Of a stretch of DNA of 64,000 nt, positions 8,899-17,107 are shown one piece after another (the stretch's first letter is position 1; every line of letters begins with the position of its first letter). A model generated the notes under the pieces. It made no database searches, was not told the origin of the DNA, and saw nothing but the letters and a program-made list of their open reading frames with translations. Source of the stretch: Methylobacterium sp. J-026 (lineage in GTDB: Bacteria; Pseudomonadota; Alphaproteobacteria; Rhizobiales; Beijerinckiaceae); contig NZ_JAKSYC010000327.1 in the NCBI RefSeq assembly GCF_022829585.1, positions 124,001-188,000 of the forward strand, written 5' to 3'. The position numbers and the translations under genes are program-made.

Positions 8899-9950
8899 GC
8901 GTCATCCCGGACGCCTCCGATCCCTTCGCCCGCGACCGCGGCGGCCCCGCCCAGCCGCTCCTGTCGGTCTCGGGCCTGATCAAGCACTTCCCGGTCCGCA
9001 AGGCCGGGGGCAAGAAGCAGGTGGTCCGCGCCGTCGACGGTGTCGATTTCGACGTGCTCAAGGGCGAGACCCTCGGCATCGTCGGCGAGTCCGGCTGCGG
9101 CAAGTCGACCACCGCCAAGCTGCTCATGGGCCTGATCGCGCGCGACACCGGCACGCTGCTCTATGACGGCCAGCCGGTCGGCGAGCGGGTGATGCCGTGG
9201 CGGTCCTACCGCCGCCAGGTCCAGATGGTCTTCCAGGACAGCTATGCCTCGCTCAATCCGCGCATGACCGTGGAGCAGTCGATCGCCTTCGGCCCGAAGG
9301 TCAACGGCGTGCCCGGTCGGGAGGCGGTGGAGCGGGCGCGCACCCTGCTCGCCCGGGTCGGCCTGGAGCCCAAGCGCTTCGCCGGGCGCTACCCGCACGA
9401 GATCTCCGGCGGCCAGCGCCAGCGGGTCAACATCGCCCGCTCGCTGGCCCTCGAGCCCCGGCTGGTGCTCCTCGACGAGGCGGTCTCGGCGCTGGACAAG
9501 TCGGTGGAGGCGCAGGTGCTCAACCTCCTCCTCGACCTCAAGGCCGAGTTCGGCCTGACCTACATCTTCATCAGCCACGACCTGAACGTCGTCCGATTCA
9601 TCTCCGACCGGGTGATGGTGATGTATCTCGGCCGGGTCTCCGAGATCGGCCCCTCCGACACGGTGCTGGCCGCCCCGGCCCATCCCTACACCGAGGCGCT
9701 GCTGGCCTCGATGCCGTCCCTCGACCCCGACAATCGCACCCAGGCCGCCCTGCTGCAGGGCGATCCGCCGAATCCGATCGATCCCCCATCGGGCTGCCGG
9801 TTCCACCCGCGCTGCGCCCTCGCCGAGCCCGTGTGCAGCGAGAAGGAGCCGCCGCTCGACACGACCGGGCCGCTGCACCGGGTCGCCTGCCTCGCCCGCC
9901 AGCCGGGCTCCGGCCATTCCGCCGCCCCGGCCCGGGCGCTCGCGGCATGA
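8895..9950 (+). CDS. ABC transporter ATP-binding protein, DppF type
   Basis: GTG at 8895 overlaps the stop of the permease gene by four bases and yields 351 residues. Walker A is at residues 64-71 (GESGCGKS), the signature SGGQRQR near 171-177 and Walker B LVLLDEA near 190-196, followed by the D-loop SALD and the switch histidine in FISHDLN. The C-terminal oligopeptide-transporter extension with conserved cysteines (GCRFHPRCALAEPVC) is present; in this subfamily it can bind an iron-sulfur cluster. The protein would pair with the ATPase encoded at 9947-10984 to power import. Confidence 0.92.
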   Translation: MSVIPDASDPFARDRGGPAQPLLSVSGLIKHFPVRKAGGKKQVVRAVDGVDFDVLKGETLGIVGESGCGKSTTAKLLMGLIARDTGTLLYDGQPVGERVMPWRSYRRQVQMVFQDSYASLNPRMTVEQSIAFGPKVNGVPGREAVERARTLLARVGLEPKRFAGRYPHEISGGQRQRVNIARSLALEPRLVLLDEAVSALDKSVEAQVLNLLLDLKAEFGLTYIFISHDLNVVRFISDRVMVMYLGRVSEIGPSDTVLAAPAHPYTEALLASMPSLDPDNRTQAALLQGDPPNPIDPPSGCRFHPRCALAEPVCSEKEPPLDTTGPLHRVACLARQPGSGHSAAPARALAA

Positions 9951-10984
9951 GCGCCCCGATGTCGGGATCCGAGCCGGCCGTCACCCTCGAGAACCTGCGT
10001 GTCGCCTTCGGCAAGGTGCAGGTCGTCGACGGCGTCGACCTCACGGTCGAGCGCGGGCAGGCGATGGCGCTCATCGGCGAGTCGGGCTCGGGCAAGAGCG
10101 TGACCCTGCGGGCGATCCTGCGCCTGTTCGCGCACGGCCGCAGCCGGATCGAAGGCACGATCCGGGCGGCCGGCAGGGACGTGCAGGCGCTGACACAGCG
10201 CCAGCTCGCCGATTTCCGCGGCGGCGACGTCTCGATGATCTTTCAGGAGCCGCTGCTCGCCTTCGACCCGGTCTACACGGTCGGCCAGCAGATCACCGAG
10301 GCGATCCACCGGCACGAGAAGATCTCCAAGGACCAAGCCCGGAAGCGCGCGCTCGCCCTGTTCGAGCGGGTCCGGATCCCGAGCCCGGAACGGCGGCTCG
10401 ACAATTACCCGCACGAGATGTCGGGGGGCATGCGCCAGCGGGCCATGATCGCCCTGGCGCTCGCCTGCCGGCCGCAGGTGCTGCTCGCCGACGAGCCGAC
10501 CACGGCCCTCGACGCCACGGTGCAGATCCAGGTGCTGCTGCTCCTGCGCGAGTTGCAGCGCGACCTCGGCCTGTCGATCGTCATCGTCACCCACGATCTG
10601 GGCGCCGCCGTGGAAGTCGCGGACCGGATCGCCGTGATGTACGCGGGCAAGATCGTCGAGACCGGGACCGCCCATCAGGTGGTGCTCGACCCGCACCACC
10701 CCTACACGATCGGCCTCCTGCGCAGCCGGGCCGAGGGGGCGCTGGCCAAGGGCTCGCGGCTCCAGACCATTCCCGGCAGTCCGCCCGATCCCGCCAACCG
10801 CCCGCCGGGCTGCCCCTTCGCGCCGCGCTGCTTCCTGGTCGAGGAGCGCTGCCGCCGGGAGATGCCGCCGGTGGCCGAGATCGGCCCGGGCCACAGGGTC
10901 GCCTGCTGGCGGACCGAGGAGGCCTCGGCGGCCTATCGGGCCGGCCCGACCCCGGTCCGCGCCGCGGAGCCGGTCCCGGCCTGA
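9947..10984 (+). CDS. ABC transporter ATP-binding protein, DppD type
   Basis: The ATG at 9947 overlaps the preceding stop (ATGA) and gives 345 residues. Walker A is at 44-51 (GESGSGKS), the signature is MSGGMRQRAM, Walker B is VLLADEP with the D-loop TALD, and the switch histidine is in IVTHDLG. The C-terminal oligopeptide extension with PPGCPFAPRCFLVEERC carries the conserved cysteines. It is the second ATPase of the importer and the last gene of the amidase-transporter set. It is convergent with the regulator at 11011-12531, with only 26 bases between stops and no obvious terminator. Confidence 0.92.
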   Translation: MSAPMSGSEPAVTLENLRVAFGKVQVVDGVDLTVERGQAMALIGESGSGKSVTLRAILRLFAHGRSRIEGTIRAAGRDVQALTQRQLADFRGGDVSMIFQEPLLAFDPVYTVGQQITEAIHRHEKISKDQARKRALALFERVRIPSPERRLDNYPHEMSGGMRQRAMIALALACRPQVLLADEPTTALDATVQIQVLLLLRELQRDLGLSIVIVTHDLGAAVEVADRIAVMYAGKIVETGTAHQVVLDPHHPYTIGLLRSRAEGALAKGSRLQTIPGSPPDPANRPPGCPFAPRCFLVEERCRREMPPVAEIGPGHRVACWRTEEASAAYRAGPTPVRAAEPVPA

Positions 10985-11010
10985 GCTTCAGGGTCGCCGA
11001 TCCCGAAGCC

Positions 11011-12531
11011 TCATCGAGAAGGGGCGTCGCCCAAGGGCGGGCCCCGCACGCCGGCGGCGCGCCGCAGCGCCTCGGCCATCTGCCGCACCGCCGGCCCGAT
11101 GGCGCGTTCCGGCACTGCGGCATAGCCGAGCAACAGGCCGGGCTCCGGCGGTCCGGCGTGATAGGCGGAGAGCGCCACCGCGGAGATCCCGGCCCGGCCG
11201 AGCGCCGCCGCGGCGGCCGCATCGGACAGGGACGGGGCCCAGGCCGGGCCGGGCCTGGCGATCAGGTGCATCCCGCCCTCCATCGGCGCGACCGTGATCA
11301 CGTCCGCGGCCACGCGCCCCGCGGCCTCGACCAGGGCACCCTGCCGCTGGGCGTAGAGGCGGCGGGTCCGGCGCAGATGGCCGGCGAGGTGCCCGTCCTC
11401 GATGAAGCGCGCCAGCGCCCATTGCCCGATCCCGGGGGGCGTCGGGCCGATCTCGGCCAGAGCCTGGTTCACCGGCGCCACGAGGCCGCGCGGCAGGACG
11501 AGGTAGCTGAGGCCGAGGGCCGGGAGCAGGACCTTCGAGAAGCTGCCCACGTAGACGACCCGCCCGGCGCGATTGAGGGCGCGCAGCGGCGCCAGCGGGC
11601 GTCCGGCGTAGCGGTAGGCGCCGTCGTAATCGTCCTCGACGATCCAGCCCGCGGTGGAATCCGCCCAGGCCAGGAGATCGAGGCGGTTCTCGAGGCTCAT
11701 GGCGTGTCCGAGGGGATAATGATGGGCCGGCGTAACCACGGCGAGCCGCGCGCCGGGCGCCAGGATCGCGGCCCGGGCCACCGAGAGCCCGCCCGGGCCG
11801 ACCGGGACCGGGACCGGCCGGAGGCCGGCGCTGGAGAGGGCCTGCGCAATCCCGGGAAAGCCCGGTTCCTCGATCAGGGCTGTCTCCCCGGGGTCGAGCA
11901 GCAACTCCGCGAGCAGCCTCAGGCTCTGCCGGATCCCCGCGGTGACGATCACGTCCTCGGCCTCGCAGGCGACGCCCCGGGCCTGCGCCAGATAGGCGGC
12001 GATGGCGCTCCGCAGCGCCGGCGAGCCGCGCGGATCCGGCTCGTCGGCCGGTCCCCGGCGCCACTCGGCCTGGAGCAGCCGAGCCCAGACCGCATACGGG
12101 AAGGCATCGTGCGCCGGCCGCCCGAGGGCGAAGGCGTCCGGGGCCGCGGATCCGGCCATGTACCGCCGCGGCGGCGCGGCGGCGAGGTCGGTGCCGCGCT
12201 GCGAAAGCCGCGGCGCGAACACGGTCGCCGGATGCGCGATCCGGCCGGGCGACGGCACCGTATCGTCCGGCAGGGTCGCGGCGACGCGGGTGGCCGAGCC
12301 GGGACGCGCCGTCAGGTATCCCTCGGCGGCGAGCTGTTCCAGGGCGAGGACCACCGTACCCCGGGCGCAGCCGAGATCTGCCGCGAGTACCCGCGATGCT
12401 GGGAGCCGGGCCCCACGCGGCAACCGGCGGTCGAGGATCGCCGTGCGCAACGCCTCCCGGAGTTGCACATGCAGCGGGACCGGACTCGACGGATCGAGGC
12501 TGACGGGCGACGGCAATGGACCCCGGGCCAT
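11011..12531 (-). CDS. MocR/PdxR-type regulator (GntR HTH plus aminotransferase domain)
   Basis: A 506-residue fusion protein. Residues about 15-80 form a GntR-type winged helix (PLHVQLREALRTAILDRRLP and LAADLGCARGTVVLALEQL). Residues about 120-495 are a fold-type I aminotransferase domain with the PLP lysine at Lys333 in VGSFSKVLLP and the pyridine-binding aspartate in EDDYDGAYRY near 299-308. MocR proteins use PLP or its derivatives as effector and regulate neighbouring divergent genes. Here the divergent genes encode a PaiB-like flavin-binding protein and an acetyltransferase. The three GGTCCA elements at 12542-12583 lie in the shared gap and are good candidates for its binding site. Confidence 0.9.
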   Translation of the reverse strand: MARGPLPSPVSLDPSSPVPLHVQLREALRTAILDRRLPRGARLPASRVLAADLGCARGTVVLALEQLAAEGYLTARPGSATRVAATLPDDTVPSPGRIAHPATVFAPRLSQRGTDLAAAPPRRYMAGSAAPDAFALGRPAHDAFPYAVWARLLQAEWRRGPADEPDPRGSPALRSAIAAYLAQARGVACEAEDVIVTAGIRQSLRLLAELLLDPGETALIEEPGFPGIAQALSSAGLRPVPVPVGPGGLSVARAAILAPGARLAVVTPAHHYPLGHAMSLENRLDLLAWADSTAGWIVEDDYDGAYRYAGRPLAPLRALNRAGRVVYVGSFSKVLLPALGLSYLVLPRGLVAPVNQALAEIGPTPPGIGQWALARFIEDGHLAGHLRRTRRLYAQRQGALVEAAGRVAADVITVAPMEGGMHLIARPGPAWAPSLSDAAAAAALGRAGISAVALSAYHAGPPEPGLLLGYAAVPERAIGPAVRQMAEALRRAAGVRGPPLGDAPSR

Positions 12532-12541
12532 GGCGCAAAGC

Positions 12542-12583
12542 GGTCCAGTCGGTTTTTCGGAACTGGACCTTTTCGCTGGTCCA
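12542..12583. promoter_or_regulatory. candidate MocR operator, three GGTCCA elements
   Basis: GGTCCA occurs at 12542-12547, its complement TGGACC at 12564-12569 and GGTCCA again at 12578-12583. The last two form an inverted repeat with an 8-base spacer, and the first and third are direct repeats 36 bases apart. The set lies in the 101-base gap between the divergent regulator and PaiB-like genes. MocR proteins are known to bind repeated half-sites in such gaps. Binding here is inferred. Confidence 0.5.
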
Positions 12584-12632
12584 CCGAACCGTCAAGCATC
12601 CGCGGATCGAGGCGCCAGACAGGACGTGGCCC

Positions 12633-13256
12633 GTGTACCAGCCGCCGCACTTCAGGGAGGATGATCGGGACGCGCAGCACGCGCTGATCCGGGCGTATCC
12701 GCTCGGCCTGCTGATCACCGCCGGGCCGGCGGGACTCATCGCCAACCCGATCCCGTTCCTCCTCGACGACAATGCCAACGGGATCCTGCGCGCGCATCTG
12801 GCGCGGGCGAATCCGCAGGGGCAGGATCTCGCCACGGTCGAGGAGTGCCTGGTGGCGTTCCAGGGACCGCAGGGCTACGTCAGTCCGAGCTGGTACGCGA
12901 GCAAGCGCGCCCACGGCCGCGTCGTGCCGACCTGGAACTACGCCACCGTCCATGCCTGGGGCCGGCCGCAGGTGATCGAGGATGCGGCCTGGCTCCGGCG
13001 CCAGATCGCGGATCTCACCGCGCTCCGCGAGACGCCGCGGGCCGCACCCTGGGCGGTCTCCGACGCGCCGGAGCCGTTCGTGGCCGCGCAGGTCCAGGCG
13101 CTGATCGGCGTCGAGATCCCGATCACCCGCATCGAGGGGAAGTGGAAGATGAGCCAGAACAGACCCGAGCCCGACCGGGCCGGTGTCATCGCGGGGTTCG
13201 AAGCGGAGGGCGAGACCGTGCTCGCCGGGCTGGTCGGCGGGCGGAGCGGATCATGA
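12633..13256 (+). CDS. PaiB-like FMN-binding protein
   Basis: The GTG at 12633 gives the usual family start (MYQPPHFRED) and 207 residues, the usual PaiB length; the open frame upstream to 12516 is not conserved and would run over the operator elements. Typical segments are AYPLGLLITAGPAGLIANPIPF, GPQGYVSPSWYASK and VPTWNYATVHAWG, the split-barrel flavin-binding fold. B. subtilis PaiB is described as a transcriptional regulator of sporulation and degradative-enzyme genes, but many relatives may be flavin-dependent enzymes. The acetyltransferase gene overlaps its stop (ATGA), echoing the paiA-paiB pairing in Bacillus, where PaiA is a polyamine acetyltransferase. Confidence 0.87.
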   Translation: MYQPPHFREDDRDAQHALIRAYPLGLLITAGPAGLIANPIPFLLDDNANGILRAHLARANPQGQDLATVEECLVAFQGPQGYVSPSWYASKRAHGRVVPTWNYATVHAWGRPQVIEDAAWLRRQIADLTALRETPRAAPWAVSDAPEPFVAAQVQALIGVEIPITRIEGKWKMSQNRPEPDRAGVIAGFEAEGETVLAGLVGGRSGS

Positions 13257-13969
13257 GCGCAGGCGTGAACACCTTCGGCCAGCGGGTCGGACCAGCCCTG
13301 CCGGACTGGACCCCGCGCCCCCGTCCGCCGCGGACGCCCCTGGAGGGCCGCACCTGCCGGGTCGTGCCGCTCGACGCGGCAGCCCACGCGGCGGGCCTGT
13401 TCGCCACCTACAGTGCCGCCCCCGACCCCAGTGGCTGGACCTATCTCCCCGACACGATGCCCGAGAACGAGGCGGAACTCCGCACGCGGCTCGAATCCCG
13501 GGCGGCGAGCGAGGATCCGCTGTTCCACACGATCCTGGACCGGGGGACCGACGCGCCCCTGGGGATCGCCTCGTATCTCCGGATCGACCCGGGGAACGGC
13601 GTGATCGAGGTCGGCCATCTCCATTTCGGGCCGAAGCTCCAGCGTGCCCCGGCCGCTACGGAGGCGATGGCGCTGATGATGGGCCGGGCCTTCGACGAAC
13701 TGGGCTACCGGCGCTACGAGTGGAAATGCGACAGCCTCAACGCCCCGTCCCGGGCGGCGGCCCTGCGCCTGGGCTTCACCTTCGAGGGGATCTTCCGCAA
13801 CGCCGTCGTGGTGAAGGGCCGCTCCCGCGACACCGCGTGGTTCTCGGTCACCGACGCCGAGTGGCCGCGTCTGCGCGCAGGCTTCGCAGCCTGGCTCGAC
13901 CCGGCGAATTTCGACGCGGCGGGCCGGCAGAAGCGCGGATTGGCGGAACTGCGCGCCGCGCTCGGGTGA
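13253..13969 (+). CDS. GNAT acetyltransferase, RimJ/RimL type
   Basis: The ATG at 13253 overlaps the stop of the PaiB-like gene; 238 residues. The sequence shows the RimJ/RimL-like pattern: RTPLEGRTCRVVPLDAAAHA at the N-terminal strand, GIASYLRIDPGNGVIEVGHLHFG, the acetyl-CoA region with RAPAATEAMALMMGRAF, and the late segment RRYEWKCDSLNAPSRAAALRLGFTFEG. This group acetylates protein N-termini or small amines. It is not a sequence relative of PaiA that I can prove, but the operon with a PaiB-like protein and a divergent PLP-responsive regulator suggests detoxification of an amine or amino compound. Confidence 0.88.
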   Translation: MSAGVNTFGQRVGPALPDWTPRPRPPRTPLEGRTCRVVPLDAAAHAAGLFATYSAAPDPSGWTYLPDTMPENEAELRTRLESRAASEDPLFHTILDRGTDAPLGIASYLRIDPGNGVIEVGHLHFGPKLQRAPAATEAMALMMGRAFDELGYRRYEWKCDSLNAPSRAAALRLGFTFEGIFRNAVVVKGRSRDTAWFSVTDAEWPRLRAGFAAWLDPANFDAAGRQKRGLAELRAALG

Positions 13970-13986
13970 GCGCGGCGACGCCGCGC
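13970..13986. terminator. short hairpin between convergent genes
   Basis: GCGCGGC at 13970-13976 pairs perfectly with GCCGCGC at 13980-13986 around a 3-base loop. It fills the 19-base gap between the convergent acetyltransferase and GMC oxidoreductase stops. There is no T-run, so it may act only as a partial bidirectional stop or mRNA 3'-end stabiliser. Confidence 0.4.
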
Positions 13987-13988
13987 GC

Positions 13989-15548
13989 TCAGCGCTGCCC
14001 CGAGGGTCCGGCCGCCAGGAATGCCTCGGCGGTGCGCAGGCTGAGCGCCATGATGGTGAGCGCCGGGTTGGCAGCCAGCGAGCTCGGGAAGGTCGAGCCG
14101 TCGCAGATCCACAGGTTGTCGATGTCGAAGCTGCGGCCGACCGGATCGACCACGGCGCTCGACCCGTCACGCCCCATCCGGCAGGTGCCGATCGTGTGGG
14201 CGACGCGCTCCAGCACCCAGATATCCTCGGCCCCGGCCGCCTCCCACAGGCCGCGCATCACCTTGGTGGCATGCGCGTTCAGCCGGTCCTCGTTGGTGCC
14301 GTAGCCGAAGCTGACCTGAGCCTTGCGCATCCCGCGCGCGTCGGTCTCGTCCGACAGGGTCAGCACGTTGTCGTCGCGCGGAAGGGTTTCGCCATTGATG
14401 CCGATGCCGGCGAGGTTGTTGTAGCGGTCGAGGTAGTCGAGGAGCGGCTTGCCCCACAGGCCGCGCCCCCGGGCCACGGCATTGCCGAAGGTCACCGGCA
14501 CGACGCCGAGGCTCTGAATCAGGTAGCCGCCGGCGAAATCAGCGCCCGCCCGGATGAAGTCCTCGGTGATCAGCGACGAGGGATAGCCGCGGTTCATCCG
14601 CACCTCGTGCGGGAACGTACCCCAGACCTGGGTCGCCACGTGGCCCATGTAGTTCCGGCCGACCTGATCGCTGGAATTGGCGAGCCCCAGATGCAGCAGG
14701 AGCCGCGGGGTCTCGACCGCACCGGCGCAGAGGAACACCGCCGCGCAGCGCTGGCGCCGGTCCTGGCCGCCCTGGCGGTAGACCACCCCGGTGACCCGGC
14801 CGTCGGCGCCGCGCTCGAGGCCGTGCACGAAGGCTTCGGCCCGGATCTCCGCGCCGCGCGCGACGGCCAGCGGCAGGTAGGTGACGTCCATGCTGGTCTT
14901 GGCGCCGTTGCGGCAGCCCTGATGGCAGTAGCCGCAATTGATGCAGGCCTCGCGCAGGGGGCCGTCCTCGGACTGGAAGTCGCGCGAGACCACGGCGGCG
15001 GGGGCGTCGGCCCAGTGGATGCCGCGTGCCTCGCAGGCCTGCGCCATGATCTGCGCCGGGCCGTTGCGCGGCACGGGGGGGAGGGGGTAGCGCCGCCCGG
15101 GATCCCACGGATAATCCTGCGCCCCCGAGACGCCGATGAAGCGCTCGACCCGCTCGTAGAACGGCACCAGCTCCGCGTAGGCGAGGGGCCAGTCCATGCC
15201 CTCGCCGCTCTCCGTATGGAGGCGGAGGTCGCGGGCGTCGGCCCGGGGCACGAAGGCGCCCCAGTGCAGCGTCGAGCCGCCGACCCCGGTGCCGCTGTTG
15301 TTCGCCCCGAAGGCCTCCGGGGTCGCGCCGCCGCTGAGCCGCTCCTCGGTCCAGTAGATCTCGTCGGCGAGGGTCTCGTCGAAGGCGAAGCGCTCCGGCG
15401 TGAAGTTCGGCCCGGCCTCCAGGGCCACGACCTTCAGACCGGCGGCGGCGAGTCGCGCCAGGAGCGGCGCGCCGCCCGCCCCGGTCCCGACGATCACCGC
15501 ATCGACCACGTCGTCCTCGCGGTAGCTCCGCATCCCCGCGAGGTTCAT
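13989..15548 (-). CDS. GMC-family oxidoreductase with cysteine cluster
   Basis: A 519-residue flavoprotein. The FAD dinucleotide motif GTGAGG is at residues 21-26 followed by the acidic residue in VVALEAGP, and the C-terminal GMC region ends with GTCRMG and WICDGSTFPSSLAANPALTI. Cysteines at 202, 205, 208 and 212 (ACINCGYCHQGCRNGAK) match the region where membrane gluconate/glucose dehydrogenase catalytic subunits bind a 3Fe-4S cluster. No Tat or Sec signal is seen. The upstream gene overlaps by four bases (ATGA) and ends in a domain like the small subunit of these dehydrogenases, so the two probably form a complex oxidising an alcohol or sugar. No cytochrome c subunit is nearby. Confidence 0.88.
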   Translation of the reverse strand: MNLAGMRSYREDDVVDAVIVGTGAGGAPLLARLAAAGLKVVALEAGPNFTPERFAFDETLADEIYWTEERLSGGATPEAFGANNSGTGVGGSTLHWGAFVPRADARDLRLHTESGEGMDWPLAYAELVPFYERVERFIGVSGAQDYPWDPGRRYPLPPVPRNGPAQIMAQACEARGIHWADAPAAVVSRDFQSEDGPLREACINCGYCHQGCRNGAKTSMDVTYLPLAVARGAEIRAEAFVHGLERGADGRVTGVVYRQGGQDRRQRCAAVFLCAGAVETPRLLLHLGLANSSDQVGRNYMGHVATQVWGTFPHEVRMNRGYPSSLITEDFIRAGADFAGGYLIQSLGVVPVTFGNAVARGRGLWGKPLLDYLDRYNNLAGIGINGETLPRDDNVLTLSDETDARGMRKAQVSFGYGTNEDRLNAHATKVMRGLWEAAGAEDIWVLERVAHTIGTCRMGRDGSSAVVDPVGRSFDIDNLWICDGSTFPSSLAANPALTIMALSLRTAEAFLAAGPSGQR

Positions 15549-16984
15549 CGTCCCGCCTCCATCCGTTGCAGCGTGCCCTGTTGAGGTTCGGGCTCCCAGG
15601 CCTCCGGTGCGTCGAGCCCGACTTCGCGGAAGCCCGGCAGATCCGACGCGATCTCCCCCGGCCGGTCGCCGCCGGCACCGATCCCCGAGAAGCCGATCCG
15701 CGCCAGTGCCGCCGGATGGCCGAGCCAGAGGCGCACCGCGTCGGCGCGCAGATCCTCGAACCAGAACCGCATCCGGTCTGCGTCGAGCCGGCCGCCGAGC
15801 GCGTCCGGGACCTTCAATCCGGTCTGCGCGCAGAGCGTGAGCAGCGCGTCCTGGTGCGCGCCGTCGAGGGCCACGAACGGACGGTCCTGCGCCGCGCGGG
15901 CGGCTGCGTCGAGGGTGCGCAGGGCCGCCCGGTAGGCCTCCGCGTCCGGCGGCAGGGCCGAGAAGCGCCAGCCGTCGCCGTCCCCGGAGACGAGGCGCCG
16001 ATCGAGCCGGGCGGCGAAGTCGATGCCCGACGCCGGCAGGACCCGGGCGAAGGCGGCACGCAGGATCGCGAGTTCCACAGGATCCAGGGCCTCCGGGCGG
16101 TAGGCGGGATCGTCCGGCTCAGCGCGCGCATGGAGCGCGCCGCGCAAACGGCCGTTGACCCGCTCCGAGGCGATCAGCGCCGCGTAGGCCGGTGGTACCG
16201 TTGGCGCCGGCCGGTCCGGTCCCGCGGGCCGCGCCCCAAGATGCTCGCGAATCAGGCCGGCCAGGGCGTCGGGACGCTCCAGCGGCAGGAGATGACCGAC
16301 GCCGTCGACGGTGACGCGGCGATGGTGCGCGAGGTGCGGGGCGGTCAGGGCAAGCTGCGCGTCGGGGCCGAGATCGGCATCCTCCGAACCCGCCAGGATC
16401 AGCGCCGGCGTGCGCAGGAGGCCGATGCGGCGGCACCAATCCTCGCGGGCCCCGGAATCAAGCCATGCCTTCCACGCCGCCGGTGCGGCTTGGAGCACGT
16501 CGGCCACCGCCCGATCCTCGGTCTCGGCGTCGAGACCGGTCCCGACATTCGCACGGACGAACTTGCGAGCCTCGCGCTGGCGCGTCTCCGGATCGGCGTC
16601 GATCCAGCTGCGCATGTGCGAACGGCGCTCCTCAGGGATCGGCTCCGGGCTTGGCGGCGAGCCGGAGATCAGGATCAGGTCCGTGAGCCCTTCGAGGCCC
16701 GGTGCCCCGTCCTCGGACCGCCGGGCCAGTGCCAGCGCAACCTTGGCGCCCATGCTGTGGCCGGCGATGGCGAAGGCGGCGGGCGCCCGCGCGCGGATCG
16801 CCTCCGCCACGTGATCGGCCATCGCGTCGACGGAAAACCCCGAGTGGCCGGCTTCTTGGCCGAAGCCCGGCAGTTCCACGGGCACGCAGGTCAGTGTGCC
16901 GTCGAGCGCCCGGGCGAGGGGCGCCCAGCTGCGGGCACTTCCGCCCAGGAAATGCAGGCAGAACAGGAGTTCGGGTTCAGACAT
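15545..16984 (-). CDS. alpha/beta hydrolase fused to gluconate 2-dehydrogenase subunit 3-like domain
   Basis: A 479-residue protein with two parts. Residues about 1-250 are an alpha/beta hydrolase: nucleophile elbow GHSMG near residue 75, the acid in the SEDADLGP region and the catalytic histidine in GVGHLLPLERP. After a Pro-rich link, residues about 265-460 resemble gluconate 2-dehydrogenase subunit 3, with LDPVELAILRAAFARVLPAS, ALDGAHQDALLTLCAQTG and FWFEDLRADAVRLWLGHP. Subunit 3 normally is a separate Tat-exported protein that carries the GMC subunit. Here no signal peptide is present, so the pair may act in the cytosol. The hydrolase could act on the lactone or ester made by the downstream oxidoreductase. 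The frame is continuous with no sign of a sequencing fusion. Confidence 0.75.
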   Translation of the reverse strand: MSEPELLFCLHFLGGSARSWAPLARALDGTLTCVPVELPGFGQEAGHSGFSVDAMADHVAEAIRARAPAAFAIAGHSMGAKVALALARRSEDGAPGLEGLTDLILISGSPPSPEPIPEERRSHMRSWIDADPETRQREARKFVRANVGTGLDAETEDRAVADVLQAAPAAWKAWLDSGAREDWCRRIGLLRTPALILAGSEDADLGPDAQLALTAPHLAHHRRVTVDGVGHLLPLERPDALAGLIREHLGARPAGPDRPAPTVPPAYAALIASERVNGRLRGALHARAEPDDPAYRPEALDPVELAILRAAFARVLPASGIDFAARLDRRLVSGDGDGWRFSALPPDAEAYRAALRTLDAAARAAQDRPFVALDGAHQDALLTLCAQTGLKVPDALGGRLDADRMRFWFEDLRADAVRLWLGHPAALARIGFSGIGAGGDRPGEIASDLPGFREVGLDAPEAWEPEPQQGTLQRMEAGR

Positions 16985-17107
16985 CGTGGTGACATCGCGC
17001 GACCCGGACAGGCTTCAAGCGTACGCGACGCCGCACGGGCGAAGCCTTGCCACAGGGCCTGTTGGCCCGATCGCGGCCCCGTGCGATCACGGCCGCCGGA
17101 GGTTCCC

